Both the position numbers and the translations under genes were made by a program. DNA of 64,000 nucleotides from DTWD01 sp963662965 (GTDB taxonomy: Bacteria; Acidobacteriota; Vicinamibacteria; Vicinamibacterales; UBA8438): contig OY759970.1 in the NCBI GenBank assembly GCA_963662965.1, positions 806,001 to 870,000 of the forward strand, read 5' to 3'. Positions 8,544 to 16,922 of the stretch are shown one piece after another; position 1 is the stretch's first letter, and each line of letters opens with the position of its first letter. The notes beneath the pieces were generated by a model. That model was not told the origin of the DNA, searched no databases, and saw only the letters and a list, made by a program, of their open reading frames with translations.

Positions 8544-9122
8544 CTACACGCCCCGGCGGCTCGCCGGCGGCACGATGCCGTTGAGGCGCAAATACACCGC
8601 CATCTGACCGTAGATGTCCCAGGCGTGGCCGATCACGAAGTACGCCAGACGCGCCCGCGTCGGCTCCCCCAGGAACGGTGGTCCCGTCACGCGTTGGAGT
8701 AGGCCGTCGTCGTCGAATTCCTGGAGTGCGGCCGTCCCGTAGTCGAACGAGTCGCTGAGCGCCTGGAGCACGTCCGCCTTCGAGGTCACCGTGTAGCCGA
8801 AGGTGCGCGTGTTACTGCGGTCGACCGAGGGTCCTTCGGCCTCGGCCCCGAGAAACCCCATAAGCATCACGTTGCCCCCGGCCACATGCAGGATCTGCTC
8901 ACGGAAGGTGCGCTGTTCGGGCGTGGAGGCGTAGTCGAACTGGTCCTCCGGCATGGCGTCGGCCATTCCCATCATGATCCGCTTCATGCGCTGCCAGTCT
9001 TCCCGGACGTCGTCGGTGAAACCCTGCGCGGATGCCGTCGTCGCCGCGAGGACGGCGACCCCCGCGAGGAAGAGGATCCGTCTGAACGCCAGGGACTGCG
9101 GGCTACGTGCCGACTCGGACAT
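8544..9122 (-). CDS. DinB family protein, secreted
   Basis: 192 residues. ATG 9122 follows a strong AGGAGG site with a 6-base spacer. A signal peptide (hydrophobic core around ILFLAGVAVLAATTASAQ) precedes a DinB/YfiT-like four-helix bundle. Possible metal-ligand histidines are in QILHVAGGN and FVIGHAWDIYGQM. DinB-fold proteins include metal-dependent thiol transferases; secreted versions of unknown role are common in acidobacterial genomes. No partner gene is evident. Confidence 0.82.
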   Translation of the reverse strand: MSESARSPQSLAFRRILFLAGVAVLAATTASAQGFTDDVREDWQRMKRIMMGMADAMPEDQFDYASTPEQRTFREQILHVAGGNVMLMGFLGAEAEGPSVDRSNTRTFGYTVTSKADVLQALSDSFDYGTAALQEFDDDGLLQRVTGPPFLGEPTRARLAYFVIGHAWDIYGQMAVYLRLNGIVPPASRRGV

Positions 9123-9159
9123 CGATGCCTCCTGAAGGAAACTGGTGCCGCCACCTCGT

Positions 9160-10065
9160 CTACTGCGACATCCGACGGTTGGGGAACAGTCGCACCCCGA
9201 TTCCCCCTCGGCTGAGCCGGAGGGAAATCTGGGCGCCGGGCGGGTCCGGTCGCTCATAGACCACCCGGTAGCGATTCGACACCTGGTCGAAGTGCTCGCC
9301 CATGCGTGTCGCGATGGTGGTCAGCGCCTGCGCGAAGCCGGTCGGCACGCCGATGTTCTCGTAGAGGCCGCCGGTGTTCTCGGTCAGGTTCGTCGCGTAC
9401 GTCGTCATTTGACTCCCGCCGCGCGTGGTGAACATCACCGTGTGAATCGTGATGCCGTTGTTGATGAGCGTATTCACAAGCTCGGCGTATTCGTTGTCGT
9501 TGTAGTTGCTGCTCCCTTCCGATCCGTCGGTCAGCACCAGCACGAAGACCGGAAATGCCACGTCATCCTCGAACCGGCGCTCCCAGGTCTCCTTGATGCC
9601 ATCGAGGAGGACGGCGCTCGCACCCCCCTCGGGAAATATCAATCCGACACCCTCTCTGAGCTCATCGCGGTCGGTCGTGAAATCGACACGGCGCTGGATG
9701 TTGCGAGCGATGGTGAAGAGGGAGATCTCATGCTGCGGCGACAAGGTATCGAGAAACGCGTTGAGCCCGCTACGCAAGGGATTGGTCGCGTTCGCCTCAT
9801 TGAGGCGGTCGCCGCTGTCGACCAACATCGCGATGCGCATCGGCGTGTCGGCGAGCTCGGCTGACACAACCGTGGCCGCGACGCCATCCTCGCTGACGAT
9901 GAAGTCTGCGGGGGTCAAGTCCGGCACCGGCAAGCCGGCCGCGTCAAGCGCTTCGACATAGAGACTCCCGAGTTCCTGACCGGCCACTCCGGTGGGGAAA
10001 AGCGCGGCAAGCGACGCCACCGCCAGAACAACGACAACACAACCACCTCGTGAACGACGCAACAT
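9160..10065 (-). CDS. Secreted VWFA-related acidobacterial domain protein
   Basis: 301 residues. The start at ATG 10065 follows GGAGGGA and begins a signal peptide (MLRRSRGGCVVVVLAVASLA). The mature protein opens with a beta-domain ending in DLTPADFIVSEDG, then a von Willebrand A fold whose MIDAS-like first motif is degenerate (MLVDSGDRL instead of DxSxS), followed by VLVLTDGSEGSS. This matches the TIGR03436-type proteins frequent in Acidobacteriota; they are thought to mediate extracellular adhesion, but no function is proven. A frameshifted paralogue lies at 46707-47649. Confidence 0.85.
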   Translation of the reverse strand: MLRRSRGGCVVVVLAVASLAALFPTGVAGQELGSLYVEALDAAGLPVPDLTPADFIVSEDGVAATVVSAELADTPMRIAMLVDSGDRLNEANATNPLRSGLNAFLDTLSPQHEISLFTIARNIQRRVDFTTDRDELREGVGLIFPEGGASAVLLDGIKETWERRFEDDVAFPVFVLVLTDGSEGSSNYNDNEYAELVNTLINNGITIHTVMFTTRGGSQMTTYATNLTENTGGLYENIGVPTGFAQALTTIATRMGEHFDQVSNRYRVVYERPDPPGAQISLRLSRGGIGVRLFPNRRMSQ

Positions 10066-10193
10066 GGCCAAGACTCCCTCCGGCCCACGGCGACAAGCGT
10101 CGTGAGGCATCACGCGTCCTTCCGAACTTCCGCGCAGTATACCGCCGACGACCGGTGCACTAACCGACAGCGACTACAATGTCGTGATCGGTT

Positions 10194-11243
10194 ATGCCAC
10201 GTTTTCGTCACACAATTGAGGCGCTCGAGCCGTACGTGCCGGGGGAGCAACCGCCCGCCGCCGCGGCGGTGATCAAGCTCAACACCAACGAGAACCCCTT
10301 CCCGCCGAGCCCGCGGGCCATCGACGCCCTCCGAGCCGTCGACCCGGACGCGCTGCGCCGCTACCCGCACCCGTTCGCTGACGAATTCCGTGAAGCCGCG
10401 GGCGCCGTGCTCGGCGTCGACCCGACCTGGATCCTCGCTGGGAACGGGAGTGACGACCTCCTCACCCAGCTCATGCGGGCGGTGGCCGGTCCCGGTCGCG
10501 CGGTCGCCTATCCGACGCCGACCTACGTGCTGTATCGCACGCTGGCCACGATGCAAGAGGCTCCGACGGTCGAAGTGGCCTATGACGAGGCGTACGCACT
10601 CCCCGTGGAGGGGCTCTCGGGGGCGGGAGCGGCGCTCACCATCGTGGCGAACCCCAACAGCCCGTCTGGCACAGCGGCGACACTCGACGAGCTGCGCGCG
10701 CTCGCGGCGCGGATTGACGGCGTGCTCGCGGTCGACGAGGCGTACGTCGAGTTTGCCGACGCATCGGCGCTCGAGCTGGTGCGTGACAGCGACCGCATCA
10801 TTGTGCTGCGCACGCTCTCGAAGAGCCATGGCCTGGCGGGACTGCGACTCGGATTCGGCGTGGCGCAGCCGAGCCTACTCGCGGGGCTGGCCAAGGTGAA
10901 AGACAGTTACAACGTCGACGCCGTCGCCGCGCATGTCGGTGCGGCAGCGATACGGGACACGGCTTATACTCGCGAGGCGACGGCGCGTATCCGGGCGGCG
11001 CGCGGACGACTCACGACTGATCTGGAAGCTCTCGGGTTCTACGTCTGGCCGAGCCAGGCGAACTTCGTCCTGGCGCGTCCCGCAGACGGCGACGCCCGCC
11101 GTCTCCACGACGAGCTCAAGGCCCGTCACATCTTCGTGAGATACTTCCGCGACCCCGGGCTCGCGGACACGCTGCGGATCACGGTCGGTACCGAAGTTCA
11201 AAACCACGGCTTGACGACCGCGCTCACCGAGATTCTTCAATGA
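10194..11243 (+). CDS. hisC: Histidinol-phosphate aminotransferase
   Basis: 349 residues, a normal HisC length. It is a fold-type I PLP enzyme converting imidazole-acetol phosphate to histidinol phosphate. Visible: KLNTNENPFPPSP substrate loop, NGSDD, the NPNSPSGT loop, DEAY, and the PLP lysine in TLSKSHGLAGLR (K210). No other his genes are near. Its stop overlaps the next start (ATGA at 11240), so the following hypothetical is translationally coupled. Confidence 0.92.
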   Translation: MPRFRHTIEALEPYVPGEQPPAAAAVIKLNTNENPFPPSPRAIDALRAVDPDALRRYPHPFADEFREAAGAVLGVDPTWILAGNGSDDLLTQLMRAVAGPGRAVAYPTPTYVLYRTLATMQEAPTVEVAYDEAYALPVEGLSGAGAALTIVANPNSPSGTAATLDELRALAARIDGVLAVDEAYVEFADASALELVRDSDRIIVLRTLSKSHGLAGLRLGFGVAQPSLLAGLAKVKDSYNVDAVAAHVGAAAIRDTAYTREATARIRAARGRLTTDLEALGFYVWPSQANFVLARPADGDARRLHDELKARHIFVRYFRDPGLADTLRITVGTEVQNHGLTTALTEILQ

Positions 11244-11728
11244 CCCGACGACGACCGGTCCTCATCGTGCAGCGATATGATTACGAGCGGCTCCGCAACG
11301 TTCGAGAGCGATTCGCGCAGGAGGGCGGCGACGTGGTTCCCGACCGCCGGGCGCTCGATCGCCGCAGCCCCGACCCCCGCAGCCCCGACCGCCGTCGGGC
11401 GGGTCGTCGCACGAAGTGGGCGGCGAAGTTTCCGTCGTCGAGCTTCATGGTGGTTCCGTCCGACTTCTCCGACCAATGGGGCGCGCCGGCGCCGAGCGAC
11501 CTCTTGACCAATAAGATACCGCTCGCCGCCAGCGACCACCTGTCGGTCGTGCCGGGGCCCGTGCAAGCGAAATACGACTCGTACAAAATCGCGGTCGAAC
11601 GCGCGCGGCGCTATGTGAGCTTTGCGCACGTCGACCTCTGGTACACGGAAGACCGCGCAACGTTCGTCCTGCTGGGTATGCATCGGCCCGCACCGGCATC
11701 ATTCACCGATGCCGACAGCGATCGCTAG
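11240..11728 (+). CDS. Hypothetical protein coupled to hisC
   Basis: 162 residues; I do not recognise the family. Features: a basic segment at about residues 36-58 made of repeated DRRSPD units (RRALDRRSPDPRSPDRRRAG), then a conserved-looking C-terminal part with PSDFSDQWGAPAPSD and YVSFAHVDLWYTEDRATF. No signal peptide or membrane helix. The overlap with hisC suggests it is expressed, but gives no function. Confidence 0.6.
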   Translation: MTRRRPVLIVQRYDYERLRNVRERFAQEGGDVVPDRRALDRRSPDPRSPDRRRAGRRTKWAAKFPSSSFMVVPSDFSDQWGAPAPSDLLTNKIPLAASDHLSVVPGPVQAKYDSYKIAVERARRYVSFAHVDLWYTEDRATFVLLGMHRPAPASFTDADSDR

Positions 11729-11818
11729 CTGCCCGGGTGAACGTCTCTCGGCGACAGGACGCGCACGTGCGCGCCCCGCGGCCGCGGCGTGGGGCACACG
11801 GGTCCCCACGAGCGGCCG

Positions 11819-11848
11819 AGACGGGGTTCGGGGCAGTCAGCCCCGTCT
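11819..11848. terminator. Terminator-like hairpin between convergent genes
   Basis: AGACGGGG and CCCCGTCT form an eight-pair stem; an alternative inner hairpin is CGGGGC-AGTCA-GCCCCG. It sits between the hisC-linked gene and the convergent PilZ remnant, three bases from the latter's stop. There is no long T tract. A near-copy occurs at 43154-43182, also next to a stop codon. Confidence 0.5.
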
Positions 11849-11851
11849 GCA

Positions 11852-12245
11852 TTAAGCCGCCGGCGTCGACATATGCACCGACACCGGCAACGGACACGGA
11901 TCTGGATCGAAGGCGACCGCCACGTGATACTGAAGGTCGCCGCTCAGGCCGGCCACTTCGCAGCGCACCACGCGCCCGTGTAGCTTGAACCGATTGTTGG
12001 CGCCAACAATCTGGAGCGTCGTCTGTTGTCCGGGAACGAGCCGCGCTTGGCACTGCATGCAGGACGCCGGTCGACGAGACATTGATCATCTCGGCATCCG
12101 CGAGATTTCCGACGCGCACTCCCCGAATCCACGGCAGATCCGACGCTGGTATTCGCTGGGCATTGCGCCGGTCGTCGCCCGACCGAGACGCAGGGGTCGC
12201 GTCTGAGAGCGCGAGTGGCACGAGGTTTGACGGGAGAACGGACAT
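11852..12245 (-). pseudogene. PilZ-domain protein, frameshifted
   Basis: A frame from ATG 12245 encodes the N-terminal PilZ part (DDRRNAQRIPASDLPW, then AEMINVSSTGVL) but shifts at about 12060. The next frame continues the same domain: QARLVPGQQTTLQIVGANN, then GRVVRCEVAGL, then YHVAVAF, and stops at 11852. One extra base in TCCTGCATGCAG would account for it. PilZ domains bind cyclic-di-GMP through RxxxR and [DN]xSxxG motifs; here RRNAQR and NVSSTG are partly kept. Inactive unless the shift is an assembly error. Confidence 0.75.
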
Positions 12246-12423
12246 ATCCCATTGCAATCGGACTACAAGAAGCGGACCAACAGGTGAATGCCGATTTTCG
12301 ACCGCACCGCGTCGTGTTCTGTCCGCTTCTGTCCTGTGAGCAGGGCAATTCGACGCGGTAGTCGGCCAGCCAGTTGACTCGCAGACATCCATAATTGAGC
12401 CGGCGGTGACAACTTTGGCGGCT

Positions 12424-12600
12424 CGTGGCCTGTCCACCCTGAATCGGTACCGGTCCGTGGCGCGCGGCGCCCGGCTGGCAAGGCGCGACGAGGGAGCAAA
12501 TTGGGCATTTGTGACCCCATTAAGCAGGGTCGCAGCGCCGGCCCTTGCGGGACACCCCGCCCGCGGAGTGGTACTGATTCAGCGTGGACAGGCCACTAGG
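12424..12600. repeat. Inverted REP-like repeat pair
   Basis: The sequence at 12424-12470 (GTGGCCTGTCCACCCTGAAT...) and the reverse complement of 12545-12600 match over about 45 bases, so two copies face each other around an 80-base centre. A third, more diverged copy is at 63047-63108. The whole 12246-12636 intergenic stretch has no convincing gene. The arrangement resembles paired REP elements, but no transposase is present here. Confidence 0.65.
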
Positions 12601-12636
12601 ACAGGGCAGTAGCCCCGACTGAGTTAGAATCACAGG

Positions 12637-13692
12637 ATGCTTCGTGGCCGCTCGCATGCGGAGAGCCGCCGGTTCCGCCGGTGGGCACCTATCATCGCGC
12701 TGGTCGGCCTCGCCGCCGGTCTCGTTCCCCTTCCCGCGTCGGCGCAGTCGGACGTCGACCGCTACAACCTCGACCAAGAGCGCAAGGCAGACCGGGATCG
12801 GGTGTTTCGCGAGCTCAGCGACGGCGTTCTGTCGATGCAAAAGCTCTCCTACGAGAGCCAAGCCGACGGCCTCGAGGTTCCCTTCTATGTGTTCGAGCCT
12901 CTCCGGATCCGCGGGCCGCGCCAGCACGCTGCGCTCGTCTGGATTCACGGCGGCGTTCACGGGGATCTCGACCCGACGTATTTCCCGTTCATTAAGGAAG
13001 CGGTACAGCGAGGCTACGTGGTCCTCGCGCCCGAGTATCGGGGTAGCAGCGGTTATGGGCGTGCGCACCACGAGGCCATCGACTACGGCGGGCACGAGAT
13101 CGACGATTGCCTGACGGCCGTCGATTATCTCCGGACCTCCATGCCGCATGTCGATCCGGAGCGACTGGGGATTATCGGGTGGAGCCACGGTGGCTTCATC
13201 GCCCTCCACTCGGTCTTTCGCGACCACGTGTCATTCAAGGCCGCGGCGGCGATGGTGCCGGTGACGAATCTGGTGTTTCGGGTGGCATACAAAGGACCGC
13301 GCTACGCGCGTCACTTTGTCGCACAGAAGCGAATCGACGGGCCGGTGCATGAACGACGGGATGTCTATGTCGATCGCTCGCCGGTGTACCACGTCGACGA
13401 ACTCGCAACGCCGCTGCTCGTCCATGTGGCCGACAACGACCGCGACGTGAACTTCGAGGAAAGCCAGCAACTGATCCACGCCCTGGAGTACCGCAAGCCC
13501 GATCTTGCTGAGACTCGGATCTACCATGACCCGCCGGTCGACCAGTTCGGCGGTGGTCACCGCTTCAATCGCCGCGTTGACCGGGAACGTGGTTACCGAC
13601 GAATCGACAGCGCCGAACAGCGCGACTCGTGGAATCGAATCTGGACCTTCTTCGAGTGGCACCTCCAGCCCTACCGGTCCAAGCTTCGGTAG
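12637..13692 (+). CDS. Secreted alpha/beta hydrolase, prolyl-oligopeptidase-like
   Basis: 351 residues with a signal peptide (cleavage likely after PLPASAQ). Catalytic features: WIHGG oxyanion segment, nucleophile Ser183 in GWSHGG, Asp in VHVADNDRDVNF, and His in QFGGGHRF. The fold and motifs match the peptidase S9/dienelactone hydrolase superfamily; the substrate is unknown. It stands alone, preceded by the repeat-rich intergenic region. Confidence 0.85.
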   Translation: MLRGRSHAESRRFRRWAPIIALVGLAAGLVPLPASAQSDVDRYNLDQERKADRDRVFRELSDGVLSMQKLSYESQADGLEVPFYVFEPLRIRGPRQHAALVWIHGGVHGDLDPTYFPFIKEAVQRGYVVLAPEYRGSSGYGRAHHEAIDYGGHEIDDCLTAVDYLRTSMPHVDPERLGIIGWSHGGFIALHSVFRDHVSFKAAAAMVPVTNLVFRVAYKGPRYARHFVAQKRIDGPVHERRDVYVDRSPVYHVDELATPLLVHVADNDRDVNFEESQQLIHALEYRKPDLAETRIYHDPPVDQFGGGHRFNRRVDRERGYRRIDSAEQRDSWNRIWTFFEWHLQPYRSKLR

Positions 13693-13755
13693 GAGCCCTC
13701 CCCGCTCCGCGTCAGCCCTGTTGGTGTCGCATCAGCGACCGATACACCGGCCGTC

Positions 13756-14196
13756 ATGGTGTCGTTCACCAGAAGTCGGCTCGGCCAGCGCCAACACCTG
13801 ACGGTCCGCGCCGTCGGTTCCGGCGACGGCGGCGCCCGGCTGATCGTCGCCTACCCGGATGGGCTCCAGCAGGTGCGCTGCTTCGACGGCCACGCGGCGC
13901 TCTTTGATGGCACGATGGCGCTCCAGGCTGAGCTGACCGCTCACGGGTGGCAGCCGATGCGCCGTGCGCGGCCTGATCGCAGAGCGTGGGACGCGCGGGC
14001 TCAACGCAACACTGTAGGCTGTCGGGGTGCCCGCTCCGCTGATCGCGCTCGACGTGGCCCTGCGACTCCCCCCGTCCGTCGAGGAGGCGGTTGGTCGGTT
14101 CAACCGCATGCTCGACGCACCACCGACGGGCTTTCGGCTCGACGCCACGCACCTGCCGCATATCAGCTTGGTCCAGCAGTTCAGCCCGACGGATGA
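13756..14196 (+). CDS. Small hypothetical protein, run-on C-terminus
   Basis: The first 70 or so residues look like a genuine small protein (ARLIVAYPDGLQQVRCF, then HAALFDGTMALQAELTAHGW), a pattern of short uncharacterised bacterial proteins. After about residue 75 the frame becomes arginine-rich and overlaps the next gene by 170 bases, so the true stop was probably lost or a frameshift hides it. Function unknown. Confidence 0.4.
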   Translation: MVSFTRSRLGQRQHLTVRAVGSGDGGARLIVAYPDGLQQVRCFDGHAALFDGTMALQAELTAHGWQPMRRARPDRRAWDARAQRNTVGCRGARSADRARRGPATPPVRRGGGWSVQPHARRTTDGLSARRHAPAAYQLGPAVQPDG

Positions 14197-14641
14197 GGTC
14201 GCCGCGCTCGCCGAGGCGATCAGGACCATCGTGGCCGACCATCCGCCGCTCCACCTGACCACGGCCGCGCTGGCCCGCGGCGGGACGGCCACCACGCTCA
14301 CGCTGAAGCCGACTCCGTCACTTGACGCACTTCATCGGCGGCTCATGGACCAGGCGGCCGCGTTTGACGTCGGAGCCGGCGATGCGCACGCCTTCGCCGG
14401 TTCCGATGCTGAGGCTGTGGATGCCGAGCCCGCCCGTGCGCGTGACGTTGCATGGGTGACACGGTTTCGGACCGAGGCCGCATATGATGCGTTCGACCCG
14501 CACATCACGCTCGGCGTCGGTGTGCTCGACGTTGCGACACGATCGATTACGTTTGACGCGTCCGTCGTGGCGCTCTGCGCGCTCGGGCGCTTCTGCACCT
14601 GCCGTGAGGTGCTGATGTCGTGGGAGCTCCACGGCGGTTGA
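14027..14641 (+). CDS. 2H phosphoesterase / 2'-5' RNA ligase family protein
   Basis: 204 residues with the two HxTx-like motifs of the family: H-I-S-L at about residue 46 and H-I-T-L-G at about 164. These histidines cleave 2',3'-cyclic phosphates in RNA repair or nucleotide metabolism. The N-terminal P-A-P-L-I-A-L-D-V-A strand fits the duplicated fold. The start is GTG 14027. Substrate not predictable. Confidence 0.8.
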   Translation: MPAPLIALDVALRLPPSVEEAVGRFNRMLDAPPTGFRLDATHLPHISLVQQFSPTDEVAALAEAIRTIVADHPPLHLTTAALARGGTATTLTLKPTPSLDALHRRLMDQAAAFDVGAGDAHAFAGSDAEAVDAEPARARDVAWVTRFRTEAAYDAFDPHITLGVGVLDVATRSITFDASVVALCALGRFCTCREVLMSWELHGG

Positions 14642-14687
14642 CGACCGACCGAAGAGACTAACGAACGACAAAGTAAAGGAAGTAGCA

Positions 14688-15467
14688 ATGGCTACGCAAT
14701 CGACGCGATGGACGTCTCAACTGATAATTCTCGCACTCGTCGGTGCGGCAGCGTGCGATGCGGAGGCCCCACCCGAACCAGAACCCGACGCGTCGCCGCT
14801 ACCGACCACGGCGGCATTCTCACCGTCCGTGGTGACGGACGCCGACATTCCGAGCGACATCCATCGCGATTCGTGGGGGCGCCTCCCACTCCCTGACCGG
14901 TCTGCGCTCGAGGCCGACGGACAGCGTGCCTTCGACGTCATCGTGAACCCCGACAGTCGCTACGCGAGCGGGCCGCGCGGCCCGGTGGCGATGTGGCTCT
15001 ACAGCCCGCTGATGGCCGAGCACATCTTCCCCGCGAGCACGTATCTGCGGTTCGGCACGGAGAAAGACCAGCGACTGACGGAACTGGCCATCCTAGCCAC
15101 TGCCCGCGAAGTGCAGAGTCAGTATGAGTGGAGCGCGCACGAGCCCTTGGCGCTCGAGGCGGGCCTCGAGCCGGATATCGTCGAGCTGGTCAAGCATCGC
15201 CGCCCGCTCGACGGCACCGTGCCGGGACTCGGCGAGCGCGAACGCGTGATCGTCCAGTTTGCCCGTGAAGTCATCAGCGAAGAGCGGGTCAGCGCCGAAA
15301 CTTTCGTGCTCGCGCAGGAGCAGTTCGGCGATCGAGGCGTGATGGACCTAGCCGGACTCATCGGGTACTACAACTTCGTCAACCTGACGTTGAAGACGTT
15401 CAACGTGCAGCTCGCGCCGGGACGCACGCGTCTCCTGCCCGACTTCTGGGCGGCGAACCGACCGTGA
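14688..15467 (+). CDS. Carboxymuconolactone decarboxylase family lipoprotein
   Basis: 259 residues; the ATG follows AAAGGAAG. An N-terminal hydrophobic stretch ends at a single Cys (ILALVGAAAC), which looks like a lipobox, followed by an acidic proline-rich linker. The rest is the all-helical AhpD/CMD fold (LTELAILATAREVQSQYEWSAHE...). The CxxC of peroxidase-type AhpD is absent, so redox activity by that route is unlikely. Its 3' end overlaps the convergent beta-barrel remnant by 68 bases. Confidence 0.8.
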   Translation: MATQSTRWTSQLIILALVGAAACDAEAPPEPEPDASPLPTTAAFSPSVVTDADIPSDIHRDSWGRLPLPDRSALEADGQRAFDVIVNPDSRYASGPRGPVAMWLYSPLMAEHIFPASTYLRFGTEKDQRLTELAILATAREVQSQYEWSAHEPLALEAGLEPDIVELVKHRRPLDGTVPGLGERERVIVQFAREVISEERVSAETFVLAQEQFGDRGVMDLAGLIGYYNFVNLTLKTFNVQLAPGRTRLLPDFWAANRP

Positions 15468-16003
15468 TCGCAAGACCACCGTAGACGCGCCAGAGATTCG
15501 GTGCGTTGTCGAGGTAAAAGAAACGCAGGTCGGCACGAAGCGCCAGGCGCGATGCAAGGGCCACTCGTCCGCCACCACCGACCGCGAACCCGACTTCAAG
15601 GGCGGCTCCCCCCTCCGGCGCCGGTGAGCCGTTGGCTGAGGAGGCGTGCCAGCGTGACTCCGACCAAGGCGTAGACCGCGCGCGACCTCGTCAGCCAAGG
15701 GCTCACGATGATCGAACCCGTGCCAAGAATGGCGTCCGTCTCGGGCTGCGTCGTCTCCGCCCGAAGGTTCGGCACGAAGGCGCCCTCGATCTCGAGGTCG
15801 GTCCAGCGCCCCGTCCGGAGCGCGACGGCGAGGCCGCCGGACGGGCTTGTCGCGTCCAGATCGGAGCCACCGACCGCGCCGATGAACGGCGTCAGGCTCC
15901 AAGCCGGCGACCGCGGGTCGGCGTCTTGGGCATTGACCGGCCGCGCCAGGCACGTGGCAATAAGGACAGTGGCGACGGCGAGACGAGTCACGGCGAAGCG
16001 CAT
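15400..16003 (-). pseudogene. Outer-membrane beta-barrel protein, frameshifted at a G run
   Basis: ATG 16003 starts a signal peptide (RLAVATVLIATCLARPVNAQ) and an Opa/OmpA-like barrel (TPFIGAVGGSDLD...). The frame breaks at a run of six G (about 15606-15611). With one G removed it continues as alternating strands (AALEVGFAVGGGGRVALASR, LALRADLRFFYLDN) to a stop at 15400. A homopolymer indel, real or sequencing-derived, is the simplest explanation. Confidence 0.7.
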
Positions 16004-16028
16004 TGTATGCTCTGAGGAAGGGCCCCAC

Positions 16029-16133
16029 GTGTCGCCAACGTCGTCTCGTCGCACCTTCCTCGCCCACTCGCTGCGCGTCCTCACGGCCGGCGGCGTGATC
16101 GCCGGCGCGACTCTTCCCGCACCGATCGCATGA
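16029..16133 (+). CDS. 34-residue twin-arginine signal micro-ORF
   Basis: GTG 16029, preceded by GGAAGG with an 8-base spacer, encodes a peptide with S-S-R-R-T-F-L, a hydrophobic glycine/alanine core and an ending LPAPIA: a complete twin-arginine signal peptide with almost no mature part. Its TGA overlaps the ATG of the VKOR gene (ATGA at 16130). It may be a tiny exported peptide, a leader for coupled translation, or the remnant of a larger Tat substrate. Confidence 0.55.
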   Translation: MSPTSSRRTFLAHSLRVLTAGGVIAGATLPAPIA

Positions 16134-16552
16134 CCACGATTCTTGCGTTGCTTGCCGCCGTCGGGTTGATGATCGCGAGCTACTTTACCGCGGTCCGGTA
16201 TCGGTGGGTCGCGCCAGACGTACGTTGGATCCCGACCTTCTGCCGGATGGACGACAAGACGTGTGCGTCGGTCGTCTTTACCCCGAGCGCGCAGGTGTTC
16301 GGTCCGCCGAATTCACTGTTCGGACAGATCTACTACACGGCACTGCTGGTCGCCGTTGCCCTTGATGCCTTCGGCGACCTCCTTGTCTGGCAGGCGTTCG
16401 TCGCAGCCAGTATCGTCACCGTCGGCCTCGCGCTGTACTTGGGCTATGCGTTGCTGGTGGTGCTGCGCGTGCCGTGCCCGCTCTGTTTCACGTCCCACGG
16501 CATCAACACCGTGATCTGCGGGCTGCTGCTGCTTACTCCGCCCGCCGGCTAG
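16130..16552 (+). CDS. Vitamin K epoxide reductase (VKOR) family protein
   Basis: 140 residues with four hydrophobic segments. It has the VKOR active-site CPLC (in RVPCPLCFTSHGIN) and the loop cysteines in CRMDDKTCASVV. Bacterial VKOR homologues re-oxidise DsbA-like thiol oxidases and pass electrons to quinone. No DsbA/thioredoxin partner is fused or adjacent; the upstream Tat micro-ORF is the only coupled gene. Confidence 0.85.
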   Translation: MTTILALLAAVGLMIASYFTAVRYRWVAPDVRWIPTFCRMDDKTCASVVFTPSAQVFGPPNSLFGQIYYTALLVAVALDAFGDLLVWQAFVAASIVTVGLALYLGYALLVVLRVPCPLCFTSHGINTVICGLLLLTPPAG

Positions 16553-16609
16553 CGCGTTTTGCTAGTGCGTAGCGGGCGCGTATTGCCCGCGGCAAGGATG
16601 CGGCAGACA

Positions 16610-16865
16610 CGGCCGGAGCGTCACTCCGGACGCCAGATCGGCCCGCCGGAAAACTTCGCCTCCGACCGCAGCCGGAACTCCTCACGCGGCGAGCAACAGC
16701 TGGTCAGGGGCGGCGCGTGCCACTGCAACCCACAGCACGGGTTATTCGAAGGGCATGGATCACAGGGCGCAGGCTGTCCGCTGGCGGCTCCGGCGAAGTT
16801 TTCGGCCACGCGGACGTCGGCAGGCCTCATGGCGTCCTCCGCGACACCCGATCGCGCCTGCGCGT
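16610..16865. repeat. ~250-bp dispersed element, copy A
   Basis: This block matches the reverse complement of 53935-54190 at roughly 80% overall, with a core of about 80 bases (16617-16700) differing at only about four positions. It contains the small cysteine-rich ORF at 16621-16830. The remaining sequence to 17096 has no other gene but contains a large inverted repeat (16923-17016). Confidence 0.8.
16621..16830 (-). CDS. Small cysteine-rich protein of unknown function
   Basis: 69 residues from ATG 16830, which follows GGAGG with a 5-base spacer. Six cysteines occur as C-x2-C, CC and CC within about 24 residues (PCDPCPSNNPCCGLQWH ... SCC), followed by a conserved tail EEFRLRSEAKFSGGPIWRPE. 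A metal-binding or disulfide-rich peptide is possible. No signal peptide is visible. A second copy at about 53970-54180 keeps the tail but has stops in the front half, so this copy appears to be the intact one. I know no named family. Confidence 0.5.
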   Translation of the reverse strand: MRPADVRVAENFAGAASGQPAPCDPCPSNNPCCGLQWHAPPLTSCCSPREEFRLRSEAKFSGGPIWRPE

Positions 16866-16922
16866 TCGAGTCCGCCCGATGATCCGGGCGGCGGCCGTCA
16901 CAGGTTCGGGTGGCTCAGCAGT

